A stretch of 64,000 nucleotides of DNA from positions 177,501 through 241,500 of the forward strand of contig NZ_AP019697.1 in NCBI RefSeq assembly GCF_007164725.1, given 5' to 3'. Shown one piece after another: positions 28,362 through 37,214 of this stretch. The DNA comes from Dialister hominis. Its GTDB lineage: Bacteria > Bacillota > Negativicutes > Veillonellales > Dialisteraceae. The position numbers were made by a program, and so were the translations under genes. The notes under the pieces were generated by a model. The model saw only the letters and a list, made by a program, of their open reading frames with translations, was not told the DNA's origin and did no database searches. The stretch's first letter is position 1. Every line of letters begins with the position of its first letter.

Positions 28362-28410
28362 TTGACACTGTGTCAGTTGGTGGTATACTTAAATTGTTGA
28401 CACAGTGTCA
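28362..28410 (+). promoter_or_regulatory. Promoter with twin palindromic operators for the tetR-type gene
   Basis: TTGACA (28362-28367), a 16-bp spacer and TATACT (28384-28389) form a good promoter. TGACACTGTGTCA (28363-28375) covers the -35 and TGACACAGTGTCA (28398-28410) sits just past the start of transcription. The two 13-bp palindromes differ only at the central base. The TetR-type product of the next gene is the obvious ligand, giving autorepression. Confidence 0.82.
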
Positions 28411-28458
28411 GCAAACTATTTTCGCTTCTCAAAAGCGCGCTGCATGACAGGAGGGAAC

Positions 28459-29064
28459 ATGAAAGATTCGAATGAAAGATCGATCGAGATTGTGATGGCC
28501 TGCCGTAAGTTGTACCGCACGATGAGTTACCAGGAGATCAGTCTGAAGGAGATCAGCTGCGAAATCAGCATTTCCCGTCCGTCAATCTACAATTACTTCG
28601 TTTCCAAGGAGGAGATTTTCCTTGAAATTCTCCGCGAGGAGTATGAGGCGTGGAGCCGCAGTCTCCTTGAAATTCTTCACGGGAACGAGAAGATGACGAA
28701 GGATGAATTCGCAGCGGCGCTGGCTCATTCGACGGAAGGGCGTGAGACGCTTTTCCGGATCCAGTGCATGAATCTCTATGACATCGAGGAGCACAGCAGG
28801 ATCGAACGCCTGACGGAGTACAAGAAAGTCATCCGGAAGGTGATGGAAATCCTGAATGCCTGCCTCGTGAAGTTCTTCCCTTCGATGACCGAAGAGGAGA
28901 GGATTGGTTTCCTGTACACGCTCCTTCCCTTCATGTACGGGATTTATCCCTACGTGTATCCGACGGAGCGGCAGAAAGAGGCCATGCAGCGGGCAGGAAT
29001 CCCCTGCCGCGGCGTGACAGCGGCGCAGCTTGTCTACGCTTGTGTCAGGAAGCTGCTCGGCTGA
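28459..29064 (+). CDS. TetR-family transcriptional regulator
   Basis: A 201-residue TetR-type repressor. The N-terminal HTH is QEISLKEISCEISISRPSIYNYFVSKEEIFLEIL (residues about 23-56), with the typical YNYF in the recognition region. The C-terminal ligand domain is all helical. GGAGGG precedes the ATG at 28459. Two palindromic operators overlap its promoter. A flavodoxin gene follows 62 nt later in the same direction and may be co-regulated. The ligand is unknown. Confidence 0.92.
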   Translation: MKDSNERSIEIVMACRKLYRTMSYQEISLKEISCEISISRPSIYNYFVSKEEIFLEILREEYEAWSRSLLEILHGNEKMTKDEFAAALAHSTEGRETLFRIQCMNLYDIEEHSRIERLTEYKKVIRKVMEILNACLVKFFPSMTEEERIGFLYTLLPFMYGIYPYVYPTERQKEAMQRAGIPCRGVTAAQLVYACVRKLLG

Positions 29065-29126
29065 GCGGCTTCGGGTCTTTAGAATCATAATAATAATAGG
29101 TCAAGGGAGAAAGGCAGGAAGTCATC

Positions 29127-29579
29127 ATGAAGAAAGTTGTGGCATATTTCTCGGCATCAGGTACGACGGCTGAAAAGGCAAAGGCTCTGGCAAAGATTGC
29201 AGGGGCGGACCTGAAGGAAATCGTTCCGAAGGAAAAGTACACGTCCAGGGATCTGAACTGGATGGACAAGAAGAGCCGCTCGTCCCTGGAATCAGCGGAC
29301 GAAGACTGCCGTCCGGCCATCGAAGGCGGCGCTTTCAATCTCTCGGGCTATGACAGGGTGTACATCGGTTTCCCGATCTGGTGGTACACCGCGCCGAGGG
29401 TCATCCAGTCTTTCATCGAGACGAATGATCTCTCCGGCAAGGAAATATACTTATTCGCCACATCGGGCGGAAGTGATGCGGCCAAGGCTCTTTCAGATAT
29501 GAAGAAGCTGTATCCGACACTTTCCTTCATGGGAGCTTCTCTCCTGAACGGCCCGGTCACAAAAGACATCGGCGGCTGA
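29127..29579 (+). CDS. Flavodoxin-like protein
   Basis: A 150-residue flavodoxin_4-type protein. The FMN phosphate loop is FSASGTTAEKAKAL (residues 8-21), and the flavin-contacting segments GFPIWWYTAPRVIQSF and FATSGGSDAA are present. It is slightly short: relatives usually continue with another helix after LLNGxVTKxDI, while this ends at DIGG, so the last 8-12 residues may be missing by a mutated stop (TGA for TGG). It follows the TetR gene and may be its target. Electron transfer in low-iron or redox stress is the usual role. Confidence 0.87.
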   Translation: MKKVVAYFSASGTTAEKAKALAKIAGADLKEIVPKEKYTSRDLNWMDKKSRSSLESADEDCRPAIEGGAFNLSGYDRVYIGFPIWWYTAPRVIQSFIETNDLSGKEIYLFATSGGSDAAKALSDMKKLYPTLSFMGASLLNGPVTKDIGG

Positions 29580-29652
29580 AAGGGTGGAACCATTCCGCTC
29601 CGGGCGGGCGGACATCCCGCAGGATTTCTCCTTAAAAGATTGTTATAAAGAT

Positions 29653-29681
29653 TTGTGTTTTTTTCTTTGCTATGTTAAAAT
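29653..29681 (+). promoter_or_regulatory. Candidate tig promoter
   Basis: TTGTGT (29653-29658), a 17-bp spacer and TAAAAT (29676-29681). The transcript would begin just ahead of the tandem hairpins at 29721-29777. Confidence 0.55.
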
Positions 29682-29720
29682 ATATCTTGCAATTTAGCAT
29701 ACTCGAAAAAGCATGTAAAA

Positions 29721-29777
29721 GGTATCGAATTGTCGGGCATCCGACGGTGGTAGGTATCAATTTGTCGGAAAGCCGAC
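29721..29777 (+). promoter_or_regulatory. Tandem hairpin element in the tig leader
   Basis: Two direct copies, 32 bp apart, of a unit that begins GGTATC, continues AATTGTCGG or AATTTGTCGG, and closes with CCGAC: 29721-29745 and 29753-29777. Each has a GTCGG/CCGAC stem, with tetraloops GCAT and AAAG. The second ends 5 nt before the tig ribosome site (AAGGAGG). It could be a protein-binding leader or operator; its function is unknown. It is not the CIRCE element. Confidence 0.6.
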
Positions 29778-29796
29778 TTAAGGAGGAATAGTTTTT

Positions 29797-31311
29797 ATGA
29801 ACGTTAAGGTAGAGGCACTGGACCAGCACAAAGTATCTCTGAATGTGGAAGTACCGGCAGAAGCAGTACAGAAAGGTTTCAAGACCGCTGTAGCACGCAT
29901 CGCCAACCAGGTAAAGATCCCTGGCTTCCGCAAGGGCAAGGCAAGCCGCAAGATTCTTGAAATGCATTTCGGCAAGGAAGCTGTCGAAGCAGAAGCTAAG
30001 GACGTCGTCATCAATGACGCACTGAACGAAGCTCTGCAGCAGGAAAAACTGATTCCTGTCACAACTCCTGATGTAAAGGAAGACAAATTCTCTGAATCCG
30101 AAGGCGCTGTATTCACTGCTACTTTCGTTAAACGTCCGGAAGTAGAACTCGGCGAATACAAGGGGCTGGAAGCAGAACACGCTCAGCCGGAAATCTCTGA
30201 CGATGAAGTCATGGAACAGCTGAAGCGCGGTGCTGAACAGAGCGCAAGACTTGAAAAGGCCGAAGACGGCGCTGTCCTGAAGAAGGGCGACTATGCTGTC
30301 ATCGACTTTAAGGGCTTTGTTGACGGCGAACCATTCGAAGGCGGCGAAGGCAAGACCTATCCGCTGGAAATCGGTTCCCAGAGCTTCATTCCAGGTTTTG
30401 AAGACCAGCTCGAAGGCCACAAGGCAGGCGACGATGTAGATGTCAAGGTTACATTCCCGGCAGACTACTTCGTAGATGCTCTGAAGGGCAAGGAAGCTGA
30501 ATTTAAAGTTCATATCAATGATGTAAAGCGCAAACAGCTGCCGGAAATCGATGACGAATTCGCTAAATCCGTCAGCCAGTTCGAAACCATCGACGAGCTG
30601 AAGGCAAGCCTGAAGCAGCAGATGCAGCTGCAGGCTCTCCAGCAGGCTGAAGAAGCTTACCACGACGCACTGGTAAACCAGGCTGTCGCAAACGCTAAAG
30701 TAGATATCCCGCATGAAATGGTTGATCAGCGCATCGACGAGATCGTTGAAGAAATCAAGATGAACCTCGAAAGCCAGAACATGTCTCTTGATGACTACCT
30801 CAAGAGAATGAACCAGACAGAAGCACAGCTCCGTGCTAACTACGAAGCTACTGCTGCTGAACAGGTAAGACAGGGTCTCGTCCTCGAAGCAATCGCTGAC
30901 AAGGAAGACCTCCAGGTCACCAATGAAGATCTGTCTATGGAAGTTTACAGCATGGCTCATCAGTTCAACGCAGACCCTAACGATGTCATGAAGATCATTA
31001 AAGATGAAAACCGTGTAGGCATGCTCATCAACTCCGTCCTCCGCAAGAAGGCTGCCGCATTCATTTACGGCGCTGCCAAGAAGGCTGAAGCTGACAAGAA
31101 AGCTGAAGAAACCGCCGCTGAAGAAGCTGCAGAAGCAGCAACCGAAGGTGCCGCAGAAGCTCCGGCAGTCGCAGAAGACCGCGAAGCTGAACTCAATGCC
31201 ATGACGGTCAAAGATCTGAAGCAGTATGCATCCGAAAAGGGCATCGCTCTGGATTCCAAAGCTAAAAAGGCTGAAATCATCGAAACCATCCTCCAGGCTG
31301 AAAGCAAGTAA
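29797..31311 (+). CDS. tig: Trigger factor with C-terminal SAP/HeH-like extension
   Basis: The ribosome-bound chaperone and prolyl isomerase. The ribosome-binding loop GFRKGKASRKI (about 45-55) is canonical. The FKBP-type domain is GDYAVIDFKGFVDGEPFEGG (from about 165) to FIPGFEDQLEGHKAGD, and the helical chaperone arm follows to about 430. The protein then has an Ala/Glu-rich linker (about 435-460) and a final 40 residues, MTVKDLKQYASEKGIAL with a KKAEIIETI helix, resembling a SAP or HeH motif that trigger factors usually lack. Total length is 504 instead of about 430. It heads the tig-clpP-clpX-lon-engB block. Confidence 0.95.
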   Translation: MNVKVEALDQHKVSLNVEVPAEAVQKGFKTAVARIANQVKIPGFRKGKASRKILEMHFGKEAVEAEAKDVVINDALNEALQQEKLIPVTTPDVKEDKFSESEGAVFTATFVKRPEVELGEYKGLEAEHAQPEISDDEVMEQLKRGAEQSARLEKAEDGAVLKKGDYAVIDFKGFVDGEPFEGGEGKTYPLEIGSQSFIPGFEDQLEGHKAGDDVDVKVTFPADYFVDALKGKEAEFKVHINDVKRKQLPEIDDEFAKSVSQFETIDELKASLKQQMQLQALQQAEEAYHDALVNQAVANAKVDIPHEMVDQRIDEIVEEIKMNLESQNMSLDDYLKRMNQTEAQLRANYEATAAEQVRQGLVLEAIADKEDLQVTNEDLSMEVYSMAHQFNADPNDVMKIIKDENRVGMLINSVLRKKAAAFIYGAAKKAEADKKAEETAAEEAAEAATEGAAEAPAVAEDREAELNAMTVKDLKQYASEKGIALDSKAKKAEIIETILQAESK

Positions 31312-31394
31312 GACTTCGCCCGAAGGTATATAGAAGAACCGCTTTTGCGGTATCGGAAATTTCATGTAATACACCGGCTTGCCGGTGCGGGGGA

Positions 31395-31423
31395 AGAGAC
31401 GCGGGGATGACCGGCGTCTCTTT
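31395..31423 (+). terminator. Hairpin after tig
   Basis: AGAGACGC pairs with GCGTCTCT around an 11-nt loop and a short TTT tail. Smaller hairpins (ACCGC/GCGGT and CACCGGC/GCCGGTG) lie just before it. It probably separates tig from clpP, though the T tract is weak. Confidence 0.6.
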
Positions 31424-31598
31424 CGCCCATATGGAAAACGGAGGATTTCCCTGTTTTCCGCGGGAAAAGCTTAGAATCCGACTCCATTCATTTCCTATTT
31501 CCTTATCGGAAAGCCCGCTCCTTAAGGGTGAGCGGAATGAATGATTCATGAATGTGAATGCGCCGACGGCGCCGTTCAAAAAGAAAGGATGTTTATTT

Positions 31599-32204
31599 AT
31601 GGCTTATGTACCGATCGTAGTGGAACAGACCGCACAGGGAGAACGTTCCTATGATATTTATTCCCGTCTTTTGAAAGACCGAATCATTTTCCTCGATGGT
31701 GAAATCGGGGATCATATGGCAAACATCATCATTGCCCAGCTCCTTTTCCTGGAAGCTGAAGATCCGTCGAAAGACATTCACCTCTATATCAACAGCCCGG
31801 GAGGCGTCGTCACCGCGGGCCTTGCTATTTATGACACCATGCAGTACATCCGTCCGGATGTGTCGACCATCTGCATCGGCTCCTGCGCCAGCATGGCAGC
31901 CGTCCTTCTCACTTCCGGTGCGCCGGGCAAGCGTTTCGCTCTCCTGCACTCCAATGTGATGATCCATCAGCCGCTGGGCGGCGTACAGGGCCAGGCTACG
32001 GAAATTGAAATCCATGCCCGTGAAATCCTGCGCCTGCGTGATGAACTGAACGGCATCCTTTCCAAGCACAGCGGACAGCCGATCGAGACGATCCGCCGCG
32101 ATACCGAAAGAGATAACTTCATGACCGCGGAGATGGCGCAGAAGTACGGCCTCATCGACCGCGTACTTACCAGAAACGAGCTGGATGAATTAACGAAGAA
32201 ATAA
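31599..32204 (+). CDS. clpP: ATP-dependent Clp protease proteolytic subunit
   Basis: A 201-residue serine peptidase forming the 14-mer ClpP chamber. The catalytic Ser is in [11 protein letters not shown] (about 97) and the His in [12 protein letters not shown] (about 122); the Asp follows in the RDTERDNFM region. The ATG at 31599 has GAAAGGA upstream and gives the [20 protein letters not shown] start. clpX follows by 12 nt, the usual partnership. Confidence 0.97.
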   Translation: MAYVPIVVEQTAQGERSYDIYSRLLKDRIIFLDGEIGDHMANIIIAQLLFLEAEDPSKDIHLYINSPGGVVTAGLAIYDTMQYIRPDVSTICIGSCASMAAVLLTSGAPGKRFALLHSNVMIHQPLGGVQGQATEIEIHAREILRLRDELNGILSKHSGQPIETIRRDTERDNFMTAEMAQKYGLIDRVLTRNELDELTKK

Positions 32205-32216
32205 GGGAGGCTCCCA

Positions 32217-33461
32217 TTGAACGAGAAACATGAAGGAACACCGGTCTGCAGCTTCTGCGGACGTTCCGGCGAAGAAGTTGAAAAGCTGATCGCAGGGCCG
32301 GGAGTCTATATCTGCAATGAATGTATCGAAGTGTGCGAAAACATCCTCAAAGAGGAAATGAAGGCAGACAAGCAGAAGTCTGTTCCGCACTTCAAGCTTC
32401 CCGTTCCGGAAGAAATCAAGAAGTACATGGATCAGTACGTCATCGAACAGGACGATGCCAAAATCGCTCTGGCCGTTGCCGTATACAACCATTACAAGAG
32501 AATCCAGTATGAGTCCACGGACGATGATGTAGAACTCCAGAAGTCCAATATCATCATGCTCGGGCCGACAGGCAGCGGCAAGACGCTCCTTGCCCAGACG
32601 CTCGCGCGTTTCCTGGACGTTCCTTTTGCGATTTCCGATGCAACGACCCTGACCGAAGCCGGCTATGTCGGCGAAGACGTCGAAAACATTCTCCTGCGCC
32701 TGATCCAGGCTGCCGACTATGATATCGACAAAGCGGAACGCGGTATCGTCTACATCGATGAAATCGATAAGATCGCAAGGAAGTCTGAAAACCCGTCCAT
32801 CACCAGAGACGTATCCGGTGAAGGCGTACAGCAGGCACTTCTGAAGATTCTGGAAGGCACCGTTGCCAGCGTTCCTCCGCAGGGCGGCAGAAAGCATCCG
32901 AATCAGGAAATGATCCAGATTGATACATCGAACATTCTCTTCATCTGCGGCGGCGCTTTTGCCGGCATCGACAAAGTCATTGACAGAAGACTGACGAAGA
33001 GTGTCATGGGATTCGGCGCCGATATCGAAAAGAAGGATTCCAAGGACATGGCAGAACTCCTGCAGCAGGTCCAGCCGGAAGATCTTCTGAAATTCGGCCT
33101 CATCCCTGAATTCATCGGTCGTCTGCCGGTCATCGTGGCTCTGCATCCGCTGAATGAAGATGCGCTCGTCAGGATCCTCACGGAACCAAAGAACGCACTC
33201 GTCAAGCAGTACCAGAAGCTCCTTGCCATGGATCATGTCGAACTGGAATTCGACGATGGCGCCATCCACGCCATTGCCCGCCAGGCCATCGAGAGAAATA
33301 CAGGAGCCAGAGGACTTCGCGCCATCATCGAGAAAATCATGCAGCATGTCATGTATGAAATCCCGGGGATGAAGGACGTCAGGAAGTGCATCGTCACTGA
33401 AGACGTCGTGCTGAAGCATTCTGATCCGGTCCTGATCAAGGAAGACGGAACAAAAGAATAA
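32217..33461 (+). CDS. clpX: ATP-dependent Clp protease ATPase subunit ClpX
   Basis: A 414-residue AAA+ unfoldase that feeds substrates to ClpP. The N-terminal C4 zinc domain ([14 protein letters not shown]...CNECIEVC) is at about 11-41. Walker [15 protein letters not shown], the pore loop GYVGEDVE, Walker [12 protein letters not shown], and the sensor/arginine region follow. Translation likely starts at TTG behind GGGAGG. It is followed by a strong terminator before lon. Confidence 0.97.
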   Translation: MNEKHEGTPVCSFCGRSGEEVEKLIAGPGVYICNECIEVCENILKEEMKADKQKSVPHFKLPVPEEIKKYMDQYVIEQDDAKIALAVAVYNHYKRIQYESTDDDVELQKSNIIMLGPTGSGKTLLAQTLARFLDVPFAISDATTLTEAGYVGEDVENILLRLIQAADYDIDKAERGIVYIDEIDKIARKSENPSITRDVSGEGVQQALLKILEGTVASVPPQGGRKHPNQEMIQIDTSNILFICGGAFAGIDKVIDRRLTKSVMGFGADIEKKDSKDMAELLQQVQPEDLLKFGLIPEFIGRLPVIVALHPLNEDALVRILTEPKNALVKQYQKLLAMDHVELEFDDGAIHAIARQAIERNTGARGLRAIIEKIMQHVMYEIPGMKDVRKCIVTEDVVLKHSDPVLIKEDGTKE

Positions 33462-33503
33462 TCCGTGCCCCGAGGGGCCGTATTCCAAATAAAAGCACAT
33501 GGA

Positions 33504-33546
33504 GGCCGGAGCCAAATGGGACAACCACTTGACTCCGGCTCTTTCT
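33504..33546 (+). terminator. Terminator after clpX
   Basis: GGCCGGAGCCAAATGG pairs, with two wobbles, with CCACTTGACTCCGGCT, followed by a CTTTCT tail. Confidence 0.85.
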
Positions 33547-33655
33547 GTAAAATCAGAGAGGGAAGAGACTGAGATATCGAAGTTTTTAAATTAAAAAGTA
33601 GACGCTTTAGGCCTTTCATGTGATACAATAGAGATATATTATGGAGGAACTATCT

Positions 33656-35989
33656 ATGGATGAAATACAGAACGAAAATCAGCCTCTCAACCTCCCTGTA
33701 GTGGCGCTGAGAGATATAGTCATTTATCCCCGCATGTCCGTCAATCTGGACATCGGAAGAAAAGAATCCGTCGAAGCCGTGCGCTTTGCAGGGAAAGGCG
33801 AAAGATACCTCGTTATGGCCATGCAGAAGGATTCCCGCGTGGAAGTACCCCAGGAAGACGACCTTTACGACGTCTGCACTGTCGTCAAAGTGACACAGAT
33901 GCTCCAGATGCCGGGAGGCCTCATCCGCGTGCTCGTCGAAGGCGTATCCCGCGTGAAACTCCTGAAGGTCACCCGCGGCGACCGTTTCCTGTCCGCTGAT
34001 GTGGATGATATCGAAGAAATCAAGCCGGAAGATGAACTCCGCGCCGAAGCTTTCAGAAGAACACTCCTGAAGTCCTTCTTCGAATGGCTCCACAACACGA
34101 AGCAGGGCCTGCCCGAAGACCAGATGGAACAGCTGAAGAGCATCACCGATCCCGGCGAAACCGCCGATTTCATTGCGTCCCAGCTGCTTCTGAAGCCGCA
34201 GCAGAGACAGAGAGTCCTCGAAGAAGCCGACGTCGCATCCCGCCTGAAGCTCGTCCAGGGCTATCTTGATATGGAAATCGAGATCGTTCATCTCGAATCC
34301 GAAATCAGCTCTGACGTGCGCCAGAAGATGGACAAGGAACAGAAGGACTACTACTTAAGACAGAAAATTAAATCCATCCACGACCGTCTGGGCGACACCG
34401 TCAGCCAAGATCAGGAAGCGGAAGACTACAGGAAGAAACTGGCAGACTCTGCCATTCCTGAAGAATACAAGAAGAAACTCGAGAAGGAAATCAACCATCT
34501 CGAATCCATGCCGCCGATGATGGCAGAGACCGCTGTTGCCAGAAACTATCTGGACTGGGTCTTCTCTCTGCCATGGGACAAGGAAACGAAGGACTCCCTC
34601 GAACTCAAGAAGGCGCAGGAAGTTCTCGACCATGACCACTACGGCTTGGAAAAGATCAAGGAAAGAATTCTGGAATACCTCGCTGTCCGCATCCTTGCGC
34701 CTGAAGCGAAGGCTCCGATTATCTGCTTCGTAGGACCGCCAGGCGTCGGCAAGACATCGCTCGCACAGTCCATCGCCAGAGCCATGAACAGGAAGTATTG
34801 CCGTATTTCCTTAGGCGGCATCCATGATGAAGCTGAAATCCGCGGCCACCGCCGCACCTACATCGGTGCTATGCCAGGCCGCTTCATTGAAGCCATCAGC
34901 GAAGTCGGCGTCAACAACCCGCTGATGCTGCTGGACGAAATCGACAAGGTCGGCTCTGATTTCCGCGGTGATCCTGCTTCTGCACTGCTTGAAGCACTCG
35001 ATCCGGAACAGAACAAAGCTTTCCACGATAACTACATCGACATTCCCTTCGATTTCTCGAAGGTTTTCTTCCTCGCGACGGCCAACAGCGTCTCCACCAT
35101 CCCGGCTGCCCTGCTCGATCGTATGGAACTGATCGAACTCACTGGCTACACGGAAGAAGAGAAGCTGGAAATCGCGAAGAAATACCTCGTGCCGAGACAG
35201 AAAGAGAGAAACGGCCTGAAGGACGGAGACATCCGCTTCACTCCGGCGCTCCTGAAGAAAGTCATCACAGGATACACCAGAGAAGCAGGCGTCCGTAACC
35301 TTGAAAGAACCATCGGCGCCCTCTGCCGCAAGGTAGGCAAGAAGATCGTCCTCCAGGACGACAAGCTGCCGCCGCTTTCCGTCAAGACACTCGACAAGTA
35401 CCTGGGACCAGTGAAATTCCTCCCGCTCGCTGAAGAACATCCGGATGCCGTAGGCCGCGTCAATGGCCTCGCATGGACGATCGCAGGCGGCGAAGTCCTC
35501 GACACCGAAGCCGTCACCATCAAGGGCAAGGGACACCTGATCCTGACAGGCCAGATGGGCGATGTCATGAAGGAATCCGCTGAAACCGCGTACACCTACA
35601 TTAGAAGCAAGGCCAAGGACCTGGGACTCAAGGATGATTTCTATGAAACCCTCGACACCCACATCCACCTGCCAGAAGGCGCCGTACCGAAAGACGGCCC
35701 GTCCGCAGGCATCACGATGGCAACCGCTATGGCATCTGCCTATACAGGCAGAAGAGTCAGAGGCGATACTGCTATGACCGGGGAAATCACCCTCACCGGC
35801 GAAGTCCTCCCGATCGGCGGCGTCAAGGAGAAAGTCCTGGCTGCCAACGAATTCGGCATCAAGCAGATCCTGCTGCCGGAAAAGAACAAGAGAGATCTCG
35901 AAGAACTGCCGAAGTCCGTACAGGACAAGCTGCAATTCGTCTATGTCAAGAACGTGCAGGAAGTCCTCGAACACGCATTGGTGAAATAA
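33656..35989 (+). CDS. lon: ATP-dependent protease Lon
   Basis: A 777-residue LonA. The N-terminal substrate domain begins NLPVVALRDIVIYPRM. The AAA+ module has Walker A GPPGVGKTSLAQ (about 354) and Walker B LMLLDEIDKVG. The C-terminal peptidase carries the Ser in PKDGPSAGITMATA and the Lys in GGVKEKVLAA. I prefer the ATG at 33656 because the earlier ATG at 33641 provides the GGAGG for it. A TACAAT box lies about 30 nt upstream. engB follows 12 nt after the stop. The gene is complete. Confidence 0.97.
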   Translation: MDEIQNENQPLNLPVVALRDIVIYPRMSVNLDIGRKESVEAVRFAGKGERYLVMAMQKDSRVEVPQEDDLYDVCTVVKVTQMLQMPGGLIRVLVEGVSRVKLLKVTRGDRFLSADVDDIEEIKPEDELRAEAFRRTLLKSFFEWLHNTKQGLPEDQMEQLKSITDPGETADFIASQLLLKPQQRQRVLEEADVASRLKLVQGYLDMEIEIVHLESEISSDVRQKMDKEQKDYYLRQKIKSIHDRLGDTVSQDQEAEDYRKKLADSAIPEEYKKKLEKEINHLESMPPMMAETAVARNYLDWVFSLPWDKETKDSLELKKAQEVLDHDHYGLEKIKERILEYLAVRILAPEAKAPIICFVGPPGVGKTSLAQSIARAMNRKYCRISLGGIHDEAEIRGHRRTYIGAMPGRFIEAISEVGVNNPLMLLDEIDKVGSDFRGDPASALLEALDPEQNKAFHDNYIDIPFDFSKVFFLATANSVSTIPAALLDRMELIELTGYTEEEKLEIAKKYLVPRQKERNGLKDGDIRFTPALLKKVITGYTREAGVRNLERTIGALCRKVGKKIVLQDDKLPPLSVKTLDKYLGPVKFLPLAEEHPDAVGRVNGLAWTIAGGEVLDTEAVTIKGKGHLILTGQMGDVMKESAETAYTYIRSKAKDLGLKDDFYETLDTHIHLPEGAVPKDGPSAGITMATAMASAYTGRRVRGDTAMTGEITLTGEVLPIGGVKEKVLAANEFGIKQILLPEKNKRDLEELPKSVQDKLQFVYVKNVQEVLEHALVK

Positions 35990-36001
35990 AGGAGGCATGA
36001 A

Positions 36002-36643
36002 GTGGCGGAAATCAAGGAAATAGAAAAATTTCATATTTTCTCGTCAGTATATTTCAGCTCTGCCGTCAACCGTAAGCAGTACGTGAACGACGGGCGGAAG
36101 GAAATCGCCTTCATCGGGCGTTCGAACGTAGGGAAATCCTCCCTCATCAACAACCTCTGCGGGCAGAGAAAGCTCGCCTACGTCAGCCGCGAACCGGGCA
36201 AGACAAGAACCATCAACTACTACGCCATCCAGTCCAGAAGAACCGTGGACGAACAGGAACAGCGACAGGAATGGTACCTCGTCGACCTGCCGGGCTACGG
36301 CTTTGCAAAGACAAGCCAGGAAAACAAGGACACATGGTCCACCTTCATCGACGACTACATCAAGAGCTCCCCGAGCCTCGTCATGGTAGGCCTCCTGATC
36401 GACCTGCGCCATCCAGGACTTCCGATCGACATGAAAGCCTACGAATGGCTCAGAGAAATCGCGCCGTCCTTAGTCGTCATCGGCACCAAGGAAGACAAGC
36501 TCAAGAGAAACGAAGCCAGAGAAAACCTCAAAAAGCTGAACAAACTCTTCCCGGCTGATTACCCGGCTATTTCCTACTCCTCCCTGAACGGAGACGGCAG
36601 AGACAGCCTCTACCGCCTGATCGAGCAGAAAGTCTGTGAATGA
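36002..36643 (+). CDS. engB: Ribosome biogenesis GTP-binding protein YsxC/EngB
   Basis: A 213-residue Era-like GTPase needed for large-subunit assembly. G1 GRSNVGKSSLIN (about 36-47), G2 region GKTRTINYY, G3 VDLPGYGFAK and G4 GTKEDK are present. The start is a GTG behind GGAGG. The gene follows lon closely, as in many Firmicutes. The stop is 1 nt before the next start codon. Confidence 0.95.
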   Translation: MAEIKEIEKFHIFSSVYFSSAVNRKQYVNDGRKEIAFIGRSNVGKSSLINNLCGQRKLAYVSREPGKTRTINYYAIQSRRTVDEQEQRQEWYLVDLPGYGFAKTSQENKDTWSTFIDDYIKSSPSLVMVGLLIDLRHPGLPIDMKAYEWLREIAPSLVVIGTKEDKLKRNEARENLKKLNKLFPADYPAISYSSLNGDGRDSLYRLIEQKVCE

Positions 36644-36644
36644 C

Positions 36645-37133
36645 ATGAAGAAGATCCTTCTTCTCGCATCCCTCTTCACCGCCTGCGCCATCGAGGCCTT
36701 CGCCTACAACGTCTATGCGCCGAATTCCTTCAACACAGTCAGCAAAGGAAACTACGCCTACAAGACCGTCTACACCATGTGCGAACAGGGCAAAGCCCCT
36801 GACTACACCACAGCCTTCTTCGACCGCCAGCTCACCAGATACGAACTCGTCGGCGTCATCAAGGATATCCTGGAAGGCGGCAAGACAGTCCCCGAAGACA
36901 ACCCGAGCCTCATGAAACTCAGGAAAGACTACGCCAGAGAACTCGAAGCCCTGGGATGGAAACCACCCAAGAGACAACCCTCCAAAGAAAAGCCCATCCT
37001 TGAAATAGGAGGCGACAGCCGCATCCGCTACAACAACGGAGGCGACGCCGACGCCAGAGTCAGAGTAGCCGGAAGATGGAACATCACCGACAACACCAGC
37101 ATACAAGCTGGAGGAGAAAAGAACGTAGAATGA
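36645..37133 (+). CDS. Short exported SLH-like/porin N-terminal protein
   Basis: A 162-residue exported protein. The signal peptide MKKILLLASLFTACAIEAFA precedes a degenerate SLH-like domain (YAYKTVYTMCEQGKAPDY and LTRYELVGVI, the TRxE-type motif, about 40-75). A Pro/Lys linker leads to what looks like the first beta-strands of a porin barrel (GDSRIRYNNGGDADARVRVAG). Relatives in Negativicutes have over 200 more barrel residues; here a stop and a terminator follow at once. It may be a truncated OmpM-type porin or a stand-alone tether. The start at 36645 avoids overlap with engB. Confidence 0.72.
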   Translation: MKKILLLASLFTACAIEAFAYNVYAPNSFNTVSKGNYAYKTVYTMCEQGKAPDYTTAFFDRQLTRYELVGVIKDILEGGKTVPEDNPSLMKLRKDYARELEALGWKPPKRQPSKEKPILEIGGDSRIRYNNGGDADARVRVAGRWNITDNTSIQAGGEKNVE

Positions 37134-37142
37134 TGAATGAAA

Positions 37143-37188
37143 AACACCGCTGTTCTAAGCAGAAACTTGGAGCAGCGGTGTTTTTGCG
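37143..37188 (+). terminator. Terminator after the SLH-like gene
   Basis: AACACCGCTG and CAGCGGTGTT form a 10-bp stem around an A-rich loop, followed by a T run. Confidence 0.92.
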
Positions 37189-37214
37189 TGGGGGAGGACC
37201 CTGAAACGCGAGGG

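Noticed and set aside
29632-31374. A 580-codon minus-strand open frame
   Set aside because: It is antisense to trigger factor; the composition (Cys, Phe, Leu runs) is that of a shadow frame.
34811-36034. A 407-codon minus-strand open frame
   Set aside because: It is antisense to lon, with no recognisable domain or ribosome site.
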